The notes beneath the pieces are model-generated. The model saw only the letters and a program-made list of their open reading frames with translations, was not told where the DNA came from and did not search any database. This document shows, in pieces, positions 40,183 to 50,160 of a stretch of DNA of 64,000 nucleotides. Made by a program: the position numbers and the translations under genes. Source of the DNA: Gracilaria gracilis (lineage: Eukaryota; Rhodophyta; Florideophyceae; Gracilariales; Gracilariaceae); the NCBI GenBank assembly GCA_030374805.1, contig JARGSG010000004.1:1-64000 (forward strand), in the 5' to 3' direction. Positions within the stretch are counted from its first letter, which is position 1. Each line of letters opens with the position of its first letter.

Positions 40183-42870
40183 ATGTCCACCCCAAGATGG
40201 GAGGCTCATAAGGAGAACATCCAACCTCGACCCCGCGGGCGCCATGCGAAGCTATTGGAGAAAGTATTGGTAGGTTCTAAAGAGGATATTGAAGCAGAAC
40301 GAGTTCGACGGCAAAAGGCAGTGAAGGATGCTGTTGCGAGAAATGAGCCAGCCAAGAGTTTGTTGGACGTGTACTTGGCATACGCGCTCTTTATCGTCGA
40401 CTACTATCCATCAGGCTCAAGTCATCTTGTTCAAGCTGTCGAAGATCCCTGTCGGAGACATGCCAAGGATGAAAACTTTCGCGACGATATTCGGTTCCTT
40501 CGCTTGTGGATTCTTTATATCGAAATGAGACGAGATAAGCTTGATGTATTCAGTTACATGAAACGAAAGCGAATTGGCCACTCTTGGACGCTGTTCTACG
40601 AGGCTTGGGCAGCCACTCTCGAGGCAGCTCGACAATACGACGAAGTGCAAGACGTCTATCAGCTTGCGAAGGATGTCAACTCTCGTCCTCAGGATAGAAT
40701 TACGCAGCGCATGAGGGAATTTGAATGTCGTATGGCTGCACGAAAGAAGCGAAATCAGAAGAAGAAACTGGATGCCGAAGCGAAGAAGATGGACGAGGCG
40801 CAACGGGAGGCGGCACGCAAAGAAAGGAACACTGCTCGAGCTGAGCCGTCATTGGCATCCTCAATTCTTTCGGCACCTTCAAGTGAGAATGGTGGTACCA
40901 GTACTGGAACAAACCGCCGCGTTCGACCGGCGCTGGGACAGATATCGGAGCGTGAAGCGGTTACTGGACTTCGACCTTTCACTTCATGTGCGTCCATTTC
41001 TGCGAGGGAGCTCCAACAATCGCAATCGAGCAATGAGCGAAAACAGGGGCAAGCAAACAAAGAGAACAAGTTTCAGATATATAGCGATCATTCAGAGCCT
41101 TACACGAAGTCTACATCGAAGCCTGACGAAGAACAAGACCTTAAATTTGACGTCCTGGCCAAAATCGATGACGTTGGAAAGGAAGACCGTGGTCGCCTTC
41201 CATCCCAATGGGCTGGTGAGACTATCCCACAAAACGACGCTGCGGTTGAAAAGGTGAAGAAAAGAAGTCTTTCCTCTCGACAAATGTCTCCATTTCAGAT
41301 ATACCAAGATGAAAGCTATCAACGTGGAGGATCATCTTCTATTGAAGATCAAGAATTGGATAAACCTTCCTCATCAAATGCGAACCACGAAAACTCCAAC
41401 AACGCCGAAAACTTGCCGGTTTCATCACCTGAAGCGTCTAGGCGAGCGCCATCCCCCGTACACAAGCAAAACGTAGACAGGTACAATCGCCCACCCTCAC
41501 CGACTATCAACACCAAGATCGCTATGCGCGAGATTGACGACATGTTCAACAGTTCATTCCCAATTGAACAGACTGATGATGCGAAGTTTTCCGTACCACC
41601 GCCTCCACCACTCTCACTCGAAACTGAAATGCCTAGAAAGCCAGCTGCGTTCAAGATATTAGCAGATGAAGAACCGCCCGAGTATCTCAGGTACGAGGAG
41701 AAGAGGGGGATATCGCCTGTGCGCCATTCACACTCAGAGCCAACGGGATACGATGAATTGGAGCTTACCAAATACCTCAAGACCTGGGCTGTTGACCAAC
41801 CATCCTTTCAGTTCATTGGAGATGTTCCTGTGAATGTTGAACCGGATACCATAGTTGAGTTGCCCTGGCGCGTTCCTGTAACTCTTTGTGTTCAGGAGTC
41901 ACAGTGCGATGGGTTTAATCAACGTTCGCGAGTCTTTTTCGTTGAAGACGTGGACAATGAGTTTGGGGAGGCTGATATGTCCGTATCTTGTACAGGAGAC
42001 GTAGATGATGTTCCTCTCTTCGTCCTGAAGCAATCTTATTCATCCAACATATGGGAATTCTACATCTATCAGACCATTCAGAAGCGCTTTCAGAAGAAGC
42101 TCACGCAAACGGATAGCATACCCCTGGCTGTTGGATTTTCACATGGCACAGAGGCGTCTTTCTTGGTGCTGGATACGAAAGGGGTTGCCTGCCTAACTAG
42201 AATACTGCAAATAATGCCGAGGAACGTGTTACCAGAATCACTTGCTATGTTCTTGACGGTGGACTTACTGAAGACGCTCTGTATGCTACATGAGATCGAT
42301 GTTATTCACTCTGATGTCACTCTGGACAATGTTCTGTTTCGGAGGAATACAGCTGTGGAATTGGTGGGAGAAGTGTACAACTCTTCTGGAGCAAAAGGTT
42401 GGTCAGCATGCGGAGTTTTGCTCGTGGACTTCAACAACTCTATCGATGTCCAACACAAGCGTGTTGGAGGTACTAGCGTTAATGATGTGGTGCGATACAC
42501 GTCCCGCTTGAGCAATTCATTGTTTGACCAGCACTATCGCCCACGCTTATCTTCTGGTTGGGGATTCAATGTTGACTGCTATGGCGCGGCTGTTTGTGCG
42601 GCCAATATGCTCGGTGTTACCTTGGACAATACTGACAGCGGCCCAGTTGCCCTGAAGCACGAAGAGGTCTGGAAGTCCTTCTTCAGTGACATTTTGCGAT
42701 TAGGGCCCTCATCGGGACCAGCACAGACTGTGGAGGTAATGCAACGCCATTACGAATCCATGGAACGTGTCCTAGAGCAAGATAGGAAACTGGTATTCGA
42801 GGTTGGTAAGCTGTTCAGAGTGGTTGCCTATTCCTTAGAAGCAGATGCAGATACAACAAGAAGGAATTGA
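40183..42870 (+). CDS. BUB1/MAD3 (MadBub-type) spindle checkpoint kinase
   Basis: A kinetochore and mitotic-checkpoint protein that inhibits APC/C-CDC20. The 895-residue single frame has a KEN box at residues 10-12 (AHKENIQP) and a Mad3/Bub1 homology TPR-like region (about 25-155, with DVYLAYALFIVDYYP and RHAKDENF). A second KEN (293-295) is followed directly by an ABBA-type motif FQIYSD (297-302). A further ABBA-type FQIYQD lies at 371-376. The Bub1-like kinase domain spans about 590-880, with Lys616 and the helix C Glu625 (VLKQSYSSNIWEFYIY). The catalytic loop is HSDVTLDN (709-716) and the metal motif is DFN (749-751) instead of DFG. Having both MAD3 degrons and a kinase is the ancestral, unduplicated arrangement. 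The altered motifs leave activity uncertain. Confidence 0.93.
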   Translation: MSTPRWEAHKENIQPRPRGRHAKLLEKVLVGSKEDIEAERVRRQKAVKDAVARNEPAKSLLDVYLAYALFIVDYYPSGSSHLVQAVEDPCRRHAKDENFRDDIRFLRLWILYIEMRRDKLDVFSYMKRKRIGHSWTLFYEAWAATLEAARQYDEVQDVYQLAKDVNSRPQDRITQRMREFECRMAARKKRNQKKKLDAEAKKMDEAQREAARKERNTARAEPSLASSILSAPSSENGGTSTGTNRRVRPALGQISEREAVTGLRPFTSCASISARELQQSQSSNERKQGQANKENKFQIYSDHSEPYTKSTSKPDEEQDLKFDVLAKIDDVGKEDRGRLPSQWAGETIPQNDAAVEKVKKRSLSSRQMSPFQIYQDESYQRGGSSSIEDQELDKPSSSNANHENSNNAENLPVSSPEASRRAPSPVHKQNVDRYNRPPSPTINTKIAMREIDDMFNSSFPIEQTDDAKFSVPPPPPLSLETEMPRKPAAFKILADEEPPEYLRYEEKRGISPVRHSHSEPTGYDELELTKYLKTWAVDQPSFQFIGDVPVNVEPDTIVELPWRVPVTLCVQESQCDGFNQRSRVFFVEDVDNEFGEADMSVSCTGDVDDVPLFVLKQSYSSNIWEFYIYQTIQKRFQKKLTQTDSIPLAVGFSHGTEASFLVLDTKGVACLTRILQIMPRNVLPESLAMFLTVDLLKTLCMLHEIDVIHSDVTLDNVLFRRNTAVELVGEVYNSSGAKGWSACGVLLVDFNNSIDVQHKRVGGTSVNDVVRYTSRLSNSLFDQHYRPRLSSGWGFNVDCYGAAVCAANMLGVTLDNTDSGPVALKHEEVWKSFFSDILRLGPSSGPAQTVEVMQRHYESMERVLEQDRKLVFEVGKLFRVVAYSLEADADTTRRN

Positions 42871-43079
42871 CAACTGGTTGGGTAAGTATATACAGGTGTC
42901 GTAAGCAATAGGGAGAAATTATGTACGCATTTAAGCTGCACGGAGGAGACAGGGAGAATAGAACGCAAGCAACCTTGGTGATGAGAAAAGTGGGAGCGTT
43001 CCTTACTGTATCTTTGTCCGCGGTTCGTTTCTGAACCAACAGTCTGTGCCACATATTCGTCACAAATGTTCACAGTAAA

Positions 43080-43976
43080 CTAGAGACGAGCACTTATCCC
43101 CGGAGGAACGCCTTTCGCGTTTTTCGCTCCTTGTACTAATATGTCACCAGTCGGTGGCCAAACTTTCATCGGCTCGACCTCTTCTACACAGCGATACTTC
43201 TTGAAGTTCGTTACCCCCCGACCACGCAGATAATCTTCGTCGATAATTGCTTGCCCATTCAAAATCTCTGGCGGCTCCTGGACCATCTTCAATACACAGT
43301 CTGATATTATAGTTGCCTTCCTCCACTGACTACGTGCGGCCAATTTGAAGTTCTTTGTTGCGTAACTCTCTATCATTGTAGCAGGCCATAAGGCATTTAT
43401 ACTTATGCCAGTTCCAATCACCTCCTTTGCAACTCCCATGGCTATCATTGTCATACCATATTTAGAGATACCGTACGCAACTTTGCCCCGAAGCCATCCC
43501 AGATCAACCGGAGGACTCATCACAATAATTCGACCAAATCCTTGTCGTTTCATTATCGGAAGGACTTCGTGAACACAGCAAAACGTTGCCCGGACATTTA
43601 CCTCATGTACTAGATCATACCTAGACATTGGAGTATGCTCGACATCTTTCCACCAAAGGGCACCGCTGTTACAAACAAGAAAGTCGATTCTGCCGTACGT
43701 TTCGAAGGTCTTCTGCATCATCTTGTGGATGTTTTCCGGATTTCGAACATCGCATTGGAAAGGCAATGCGTCAGATCCATATTGGCGTACTTCGTCCGCA
43801 ACTGTGTATATGGTGCCTGGAAGATTTGGTTTTTCTTTGACGCTCTTGGCGGCAATAACGACATTACAACCAGCCTTTGCGAACGCTAAAGCGATTTCAC
43901 GACCAATACCTCTGCTTGCACCCGTAATCACAGCCACGCGCCCCCTCAATTGCTTCTCAGGATTTGATGATGGCAT
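43080..43976 (-). CDS. HSDL2-like short-chain dehydrogenase/reductase
   Basis: An NAD(P)-dependent oxidoreductase. The 298-residue protein has a Rossmann fold with GASRGIG (about residues 19-25), the cofactor segment CDVRNPENI and CNSG in place of NNAG. The catalytic Tyr and Lys lie in YGISKYGMT after the Ser of VMSPPVDL. It matches HSDL2 in the SPP-x-x-L strand, the INALWPATMIES loop and overall order. HSDL2 proteins act on fatty-acyl or sterol-type substrates in peroxisomes or mitochondria (family knowledge; substrate unknown here). It lacks the C-terminal SCP2 domain of animal HSDL2, and the ending ARL could be a weak peroxisomal signal. Convergent with BUB1/MAD3. Confidence 0.9.
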   Translation of the reverse strand: MPSSNPEKQLRGRVAVITGASRGIGREIALAFAKAGCNVVIAAKSVKEKPNLPGTIYTVADEVRQYGSDALPFQCDVRNPENIHKMMQKTFETYGRIDFLVCNSGALWWKDVEHTPMSRYDLVHEVNVRATFCCVHEVLPIMKRQGFGRIIVMSPPVDLGWLRGKVAYGISKYGMTMIAMGVAKEVIGTGISINALWPATMIESYATKNFKLAARSQWRKATIISDCVLKMVQEPPEILNGQAIIDEDYLRGRGVTNFKKYRCVEEVEPMKVWPPTGDILVQGAKNAKGVPPGISARL

Positions 43977-44834
43977 CTGGTTCGGTGAGATAATTAGGCA
44001 ACAACCCCGGGAGCAGCAATTCAGCAGATATGATGGTCTTCAGATTCCGCGAGCTCGAGGTATTATGGCACTGCTTCGTTCTGAAGATCTCAGCAGTATA
44101 GCTTCAGAAACATGAAGAACTCATAGACGACCATGAGTGGCAAAGATGGATAACGACCGCCCGAAGTCGGCTAGCTGGTGGAAATAAGAACTCTACGGGG
44201 TACAAAATCACGACCGGGCGCGTGAAGTGGAAGCTGTCAAAAATTTAAACTTGCACCTGTTGAGAGAACTCTATCAGGTTGAACGGATGATGCCTTATTG
44301 TGTCGGCAAACGCTTTGTATCAAATGGGAACGTATACCAAGCAACGTGCTAACGCTAACGTTACCCCTGGTAACTGGTGGCCACCAGCTAGTGGGAGCGA
44401 ACGCTCCAGCTTGACGGTAACTAGCGAACCCTCAAGCGACGAACAAGACCCCACTAATTTCACTGATTAGAGGAGATGCCAAAACCACGTGCAGTTCCAA
44501 TATCGAGAGCTCGCTTTCACCGTTCGGTGGCGGAGAGATGTTGTTCCCAGCGTCGAAGTTTACCGTCAAGGGGTGAAACATTGATTCTAAACGCATGGTT
44601 ACGAGAAACCACCGGTGGGTAGGTAGGCACTATTAAATCGTGCCACAGGCACGACACTTCCGGTGGGGGGGGGGGGGGGGGGGAGGGGTCCATCTTGTGC
44701 ACGGTGCTCCAGATCATCATGCGCCCACCTCACATGCGCATGAGGTTCAAGCCGCATTCTCCTCTCTATCGTCTCGCACTTTCATAAGGTTCTTTCTATT
44801 AATCCCGAGGAAGTGGAACAGTTGCTATTTGAAA
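43977..44834. other. intergenic with G19 tract and palindrome
   Basis: It contains the 14-base perfect palindrome CTGGTGGCCACCAG (44374-44387) and an uninterrupted run of 19 G (44665-44683), a likely G-quadruplex former and a site prone to length error. No gene is seen. Confidence 0.45.
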
Positions 44835-45101
44835 ATGAATCCAAGCCAGAGTGAAAGGTCTCCTGAATCGGAAAGAAGGACGAATAGGGGAAAGATGTAT
44901 AGAGATGCTGGAGATAACCCAGCTTGGATGATGTGTGATTCATCTGCCGCTCTCACACGTAAGAATGAGTTGATTAGAGCTTCAAAGCTTGTCGACTCGA
45001 GCGATAGAGATGCTGCCATTAAAAAGGAGCTTGAACGGCATAGACAATATGAGGAAGGTAAACAGTCCACCTCTCCCATTAAGCAAGTGGACATGCTTTG
45101 A
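44835..45101 (+). CDS. small hypothetical protein, charged and helical
   Basis: An 88-residue frame rich in Ser, Arg, Glu and Lys, with helical character in LTRKNELIRASKLVDSSDRD and IKKELERHRQYEEG. Not recognised. The ATG at 44835 follows a non-coding-looking poly-G leader. It could be a genuine short gene, an exon, or the decayed start of the FtsH fragment 180 bases downstream. Confidence 0.3.
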   Translation: MNPSQSERSPESERRTNRGKMYRDAGDNPAWMMCDSSAALTRKNELIRASKLVDSSDRDAAIKKELERHRQYEEGKQSTSPIKQVDML

Positions 45102-45279
45102 GACACGTTGTACGTCGTGACGTCGGAGTTGAAAGCTATTGTTAAGAGGACTACGGGATGAAAACGGGTTAGCGATGCTGAAGAAAGAATGGTGAATATG
45201 TTGTGCTTAAAACTTTAGATGAAGAGTGCGTTCATGTTGCAATAGATTAGTGGTTTCACCAGATTAGTGGTTTCACCAC

Positions 45280-45976
45280 AAGGGCGCACTTCTAATAGGC
45301 CCTCCGGGAACCGGTAAAACGCTGCTTGCGAAAGCTACTGCTGGGGAGGCCAATGTGTCATTCTTCTCAATCGGTGGTTCAGATTTCATTGATTTGTTTG
45401 TCGGGTGTCGGTCCGAACAGGGTGCCCGACCTTTTCAGTCAAGCTCGATCGAATGCACCTTGCATCATCTTCATTGATGAGATCGATGTCAGTGGTAAAT
45501 CGAGGGGTCGAGGTGGGTTGGCAGGAAGAAATGATGAGCGGGAGAATACGTTGAACGCGTTGCTGGTCGAGATGGATGGCTTTACATCAAGTTCTGGCGT
45601 TGTAGTTTTGGCAAGTACGAACAGGGCTGACGTACTGGACAAAGCACTACTACGACCGGGGCGCTTTGATCGGCAGATCAGCATCGACCAGCCAGACATG
45701 CGAGGGAGATATCAGATTTTTATGGTTCACTTGCAACCGTTGAAGCTCAGTGATGAAGCTAGTATGGATACTATTGCTAAGCGACTTGCAGCTTTGACTC
45801 CCGGATTTGCGGGTGCAGATATTGCAAATATATGCAACGAAGCTGCGTTAACCACCGTTGTAAAGCAACTGAGAAGCAGCACCAGAAAGTTTCTTTTCTG
45901 GAAGAAACGTCAAAACCAGTCCAAATATGCAGGTTGTCTGGACTGCAACGGGGTCTTTGCTCGTCGTTTATGGTAA
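45280..45976 (+). pseudogene. FtsH/m-AAA protease fragment (AAA ATPase core only)
   Basis: A partial copy of the ATPase domain of a mitochondrial-type FtsH (AFG3/YTA12-like) protease. Walker A is [18 protein letters not shown], Walker B is CIIFIDEID, and the second region of homology is [20 protein letters not shown]. One extra base near 45403 breaks the frame between FVG and VGPNRV. Similarity fades after ANICNEAAL (about 45850). The membrane N-terminus and the HEAGH zinc-protease site are missing. It is preceded by a 17-base direct duplication (45245-45278). Best read as a nuclear pseudogene or captured fragment. A multi-exon gene is less likely because I find no protease domain downstream. 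Confidence 0.75.
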
Positions 45977-46018
45977 GTAATGCTCTCTGTACTACAGAGT
46001 CTGTAGGGTACGACAACT

Positions 46019-47892
46019 GAGGAACGCTTCTTCGGCGGCTAACCGATCGTTACGCAGGTTCTCGGGCCTTAACGAGGTACCGAAATCGGCTCCTCAGTTT
46101 GTTGCAAGCACTTGCCGATGGGTTCGTAGAGCACTCGCCATGATGGCGAGTGCTCTGCGAACAGCGGCGAAACAGCAGTCTCTGCTTGTCTTCGAGTCAC
46201 GACCTTCTCCATGCCTTCTGTCTAGACCGTGCCTTTGCTGCTCTCAAGCTCGCGCTTCATCGAAACGGCTGAGGCGAGAGAGGCAGCGTCGTCCCCATCA
46301 TCAAGCCTGCGACGTTTTGGGCTCTGCTCGCTGCCCCATTCACACCGCCTCTAAAGCCCACGTTTCGCAGTTTTTTGTTCGGGCAGTTCGTATCCAGACC
46401 AATGTTCTTCACCAGGCTCTCGAGGACTATCCGCCCCGCCAGCAGTCCAGTTACTGTCACCCTCGCCAAATCCACCAGCCCCACCTTGTTTTGGAAAAGA
46501 TAACCCATTTGCGGGTTCGTCTTGTGACAGCGATTGCGCACGTGAGCCGTCATCGAACATTTCGAAGCAGAAGTCAAGGAAAACCTAACTTCTGGAAGTG
46601 GCACATCTTTTCAGAAGCATTCGTTAGCAATAGAATCGTCGTCCCCTTAAAGATGCGGCATACCTGATATCTGGACTCTCGGGACTTCGACATATTGTCC
46701 ACAAGAGGTAACGTTCCTAGCCCCCTTACCAGAACCGCATGGACCATTATGTCATGATATCTGCAACAGTCTCTCTTTTCTTCTCTGGTGTTGGCAAAAA
46801 AGTGTTCCAGTTCGGAGGAAACTGTCCTATTATAACTTCAGGGATGGGATACAACCACACGGACTTTTGGTGACCTGAATCGGGTTGGTCGAGATTTTGA
46901 TACTCGAATCATTGCAATGGTTTCGCAGATGAGTTCACTGGGCTTTTGCTGTCAAATCTGTCGTTTCTTCATACAATGTTGGTACCGTTGTACCCCTTGA
47001 AATATAGACTGCAACAGGAGCTCGTGAACGTGTTGAGGGCCAAGCTAAGCGACTTCATCGTATTGTTGGTCTCTATCAAGATGCTGTGCCTGACAAATAG
47101 AAAACACTTTATGGTTCGGAATCCGAACATCGGATGTATAAGAATGCAGTCAATCGTTTTATTGCCTTCGTGGAGCTTTGGACGTCCATCTAAGAGACTG
47201 GTATTTGATCTCCGCTCATATAGAAACTGCTTTAGATTGTATCAAAGATAAGTCTGAAAACTGTCATGCGCCAATAGGGACGGCGTTTCAGACAGATTTT
47301 TGTGTATCAACTCTGTCGTCGAGGAACCGAGCTTCTGCCAGTGTTAACGCCCGTCGATTTGAGAGAAACAAGGGGGCATGCGGCCGGACGCAAGTCTCGA
47401 GCTCGATATCTAGTTCGGAGAGAATAGTGTGCTTTTTGTATCGCTTTCGAATACCCGGTGTCTTCGACTGCACAAGGCAAAGTGACCGGCGATTAGCAGT
47501 TGCTATCCTGAATCGGGTGCTTTATATGAAATCGTGGAACTAGTACAGTGACGAGCAAACACTTCATATGAAGAACGGGAAGTTGTCGCCCATCATCGTG
47601 TCTTCGTCATATCTTTCAATCGACTAAAGCTGACAGGGTCCATTGTGGATGCGCACTGAATGCAAATGTTCGCCAGACGCGATGAGTGGTAAGTGAGCTT
47701 AATACTCCATGTGATCACGTTACAAGAATAAATATATGCTATTTCGCGCACCATCACCTCAGAACGAATGCCATTGACAGATAAAAAAAAGTGACCAAAG
47801 ATAGTCAAAGAAGAAAAGAAGATGAGGATGCCATGAAAACAGTCGGCGGACGTGGATGATAAGACTTGAGAACACGGAGTTATGCGGGCGAT
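46019..47892. other. decayed region with a 41-bp palindrome
   Basis: No intact gene. A coding-like stretch at about 46995-47200 (GARERVEGQAKRLHRIVGLY, YKNAVNRFIAFVELWTS) is broken by stops. Another frame seems to continue it (DWYLISAHIETALDCIKDK), suggesting a pseudogene of unknown family. Confidence 0.4.
46122..46162. repeat. 41-bp near-perfect palindrome
   Basis: GTTCGTAGAGCACTCGCCAT (46122-46141) and ATGGCGAGTGCTCTGCGAAC (46143-46162) are reverse complements in 19 of 20 positions around a single G; the exception is a T-G pair. This could form a cruciform or a strong RNA hairpin. An ATG-initiated frame of 175 codons starts inside it but shows no recognisable domain. Confidence 0.75.
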
Positions 47893-48987
47893 TTACTTTG
47901 CGGGCGCCTGTACAAGAGTGACCTTCTCCTCTATTGGAGCATCGGTCTTGGGCCCAGTCTTTGGCTTGTTGGCCTTTGCGTAGGTCTTGTAGAAGAGAGC
48001 GCCGAAAACTGTGGCGGCTCCGAGCCACTGCATACCAGTCATGCCGTGGCGGAACAGAAGGTTGGACACGAACACGGACAAGAACTGGCGAATGGTCATG
48101 ATGGTGGCATACAAGAGTGCACCAAACTCCTTGATAGTATATGTGATGGCAAACTGGCCGGATACTGCCGAAAAGGACAGCACGGCCATGTCACCAACGA
48201 CGGTAGGGTACTTGGTCAGGAAGGCAAGGGATTCGAAGAGCTTGCCAGATCCAATAAGGAAGCAGATGCTCATGAGACCCGAGCAAAGGTTGACGTACAG
48301 CATTTGATTGTAGATGGTCATCTGATAGCCTGAGAAGAGCTTCTCTTGGAATGTGGAAGTGAAGCCATCGAAGGCGAGGTATCCAAGCATGAGCAGGAGA
48401 CCGTAGTACGAGTCCTCGTCAGAGGCCTTCTTGGCCTTGATATTTCCAGACAAGAGGAAGACTGTGCAGCCCAGGGCGACGAAGACGGCCACACCGTACT
48501 CGACCGGACCGTACTTCTTGCCGGACATGAGGGTACCCCAGATCATGACGGGAATCATCTTGGCGCACTTGGCCAGGGTCTGGGTGGGGAGGGTGACCCA
48601 CTTGAGGGCCTCATACTGACAGCTGGTGGCAATGACATTACTCACACTGATCATAAAGTACTTGTAGAGCGGAGCCTTGTTGCGCAATTCTGTAAAGTCG
48701 CCCTTGGCGAGCAGGATGCAGGCGGCGACAACGGCGGCGGAGAAGCGGTTGGCAAACACGAGCACGAGGGAGTTTCTGAAGTATTCGCCCTCCTCACCGG
48801 CGGTCTCGGAGCCGTTGGTGTACGGCTTGGTCATGATGCGCTCCTGCAACAGCGCGTACAGCATGAGCGAGCCGATGATGCCGACGACGCACATCATGAC
48901 GCGTGGCGAAGGAAGGTACTTCCAGATGCCCACGGGCTGCGGCGCGGGCGTGGGCTCGGGCTCCATTGGCACGGTCTTCTCTGCCAT
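47893..48987 (-). CDS. UAA-family nucleotide-sugar / PAPS transporter (SLC35B-like)
   Basis: A Golgi or ER antiporter of the drug/metabolite superfamily. The 364-residue protein has about ten predicted spans and the UAA-family signature LLQERIMTKPY in the first loop. Further features are CQYEALKWVTLPTQTLAKCAK, IPVMIWG, LLMLGYLAFDGFTSTFQEKL and TIMTIRQFLSVFVSNLLFRH. These match SLC35B2/B3-type proteins, which import PAPS for sulfation. Related SLC35B1/UTR proteins carry UDP-sugars, so the substrate is not settled. A PAPS carrier would suit an alga making sulfated polysaccharide (inference). The Lys-rich C-terminus (TYAKANKPK) is typical. A GTAGATA box lies 214 bases upstream of the ATG. Confidence 0.9.
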   Translation of the reverse strand: MAEKTVPMEPEPTPAPQPVGIWKYLPSPRVMMCVVGIIGSLMLYALLQERIMTKPYTNGSETAGEEGEYFRNSLVLVFANRFSAAVVAACILLAKGDFTELRNKAPLYKYFMISVSNVIATSCQYEALKWVTLPTQTLAKCAKMIPVMIWGTLMSGKKYGPVEYGVAVFVALGCTVFLLSGNIKAKKASDEDSYYGLLLMLGYLAFDGFTSTFQEKLFSGYQMTIYNQMLYVNLCSGLMSICFLIGSGKLFESLAFLTKYPTVVGDMAVLSFSAVSGQFAITYTIKEFGALLYATIMTIRQFLSVFVSNLLFRHGMTGMQWLGAATVFGALFYKTYAKANKPKTGPKTDAPIEEKVTLVQAPAK

Positions 48988-49536
48988 GTTTTTTGGTTTT
49001 GGTGCGAAAGCGCGCGACGGAGGCGGGGGCGACTAGAGCTATTGGAGAAGCAGGATGGAGCAGCGATGAGGCAAGACGCGCGAGGATAAGTGCGTCAGGT
49101 GTGATGCAAAGGAGCGACGTGGAGAGGGAGGGGGGGGAGGGGGGGGGGTGCGTACGGAGCTGATACCACTACAAGCGGGCACAGCGAAGTACATACGAAG
49201 GTAGATATGGGGGCCGGGGGGGGGGGAACACGATCGCAGTGCGCCGGATTGTTTCGACTCGAGAGGAGCCGCTCTCTGACAGTGACGCTCTGCGAAAAAT
49301 GCGAGGCGATGAGGCGGGCGGCGCGCCTTGGCCTTACACTGGCAGCGTTTTGGCGCTGCGACGCTGACGGTAGCGAATGCGAAACAAAGCGCGCAGAGCG
49401 TAGGGTGTGGGCTCAATTTGGTTGTTCTGAAACAAATTGCAATAGGATTCGGGGGTGCAAGTGCGATTTAGTGGTTTGTTTAGTGGTATATGCAAAAAGT
49501 TAAAGAGGGAGGTAGCTCGTACAGCGCGCGCGGCTG
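48988..49536. other. intergenic with G-rich tracts
   Basis: G runs lie at about 49130-49150 and 49213-49228 and a GTAGATA box at 49201-49207. No gene is seen. Confidence 0.45.
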
Positions 49537-50160
49537 TCATGAAGACTTGAGCGGCAGCGAGTTGCAATCGGGCTGCTGCTGCCACACGGGGCGCCAACAC
49601 AGCGGGCAGGAGTTGTGCGCGGCGTCAACAAGCCACGAGTCGGCGCACGGCACATGAAAGGCGTGCTGGCACGGCAGAATGCGCGCGCGGCAGCCCGGCT
49701 GCAGCTGCGCCAGACACACGGCACACTGCTCGTGGCGGTCGGCGCGCCACGTGCTCTTGGTGGTGCAGCGGTTGACGCGGCTCAAAACGGCCCTCGAGGA
49801 GGCGGAGAGGTGGCGCACGGCCATGTGCAACGCGTGCGAAACGCGGTTTGGCAACGACGCGTGCGGCGCGTCGGGCTGGTGCTGCAGCTTGTGCAACAGC
49901 GCGCGCTGGCGCGCGATGCAGCGCTGACGACGCACCAGCAACACGCCCACGCCGGGCAGTAGCAGGTAGCCCAGGATGATGAGCACGTACGCCAGCGGCA
50001 GCTCGAAGCGGCGGTTGAGCGACAGCGTGACGGCGCCGTACGCCAGCAGCGAGAGCAGCGACACGCCGAGCACGGGCACGACGGCGTGCGCGGCGGCGGC
50101 GCGCGGCGGCGACGGCGACGGCGCCGACTTGCTCAGACTGATATCACACAGGAAGGGCAT
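49537..50160 (-). CDS. membrane-anchored RING-H2 ubiquitin ligase
   Basis: A 207-residue predicted E3 ligase. Two hydrophobic segments lie near the N-terminus (VPVLGVSLLSLLAYGAVTLS; LAYVLIILGYLLLPGVGVLL). A basic linker follows, then a C-terminal RING-H2: CAVCLAQLQ, LPCQHAFHVPC and SCPLCWRPV, with the full C-C-C-H-H-C-C-C ligand set. The arrangement resembles ATL-type and other two-span RING-H2 ligases that act on membrane substrates (family knowledge). The ATG at 50158-50160 was chosen since the longer frame upstream begins at a non-ATG codon and is low-complexity. GTAGATA boxes lie at 50726-50742. Confidence 0.85.
   Translation of the reverse strand: MPFLCDISLSKSAPSPSPPRAAAAHAVVPVLGVSLLSLLAYGAVTLSLNRRFELPLAYVLIILGYLLLPGVGVLLVRRQRCIARQRALLHKLQHQPDAPHASLPNRVSHALHMAVRHLSASSRAVLSRVNRCTTKSTWRADRHEQCAVCLAQLQPGCRARILPCQHAFHVPCADSWLVDAAHNSCPLCWRPVWQQQPDCNSLPLKSS

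Noticed and set aside
46140-46667. 175-codon frame starting inside the 41-bp palindrome, with a mitochondrial-presequence-like start
   Set aside because: No recognisable domain follows and the opposite strand is equally open; not enough to call a gene.
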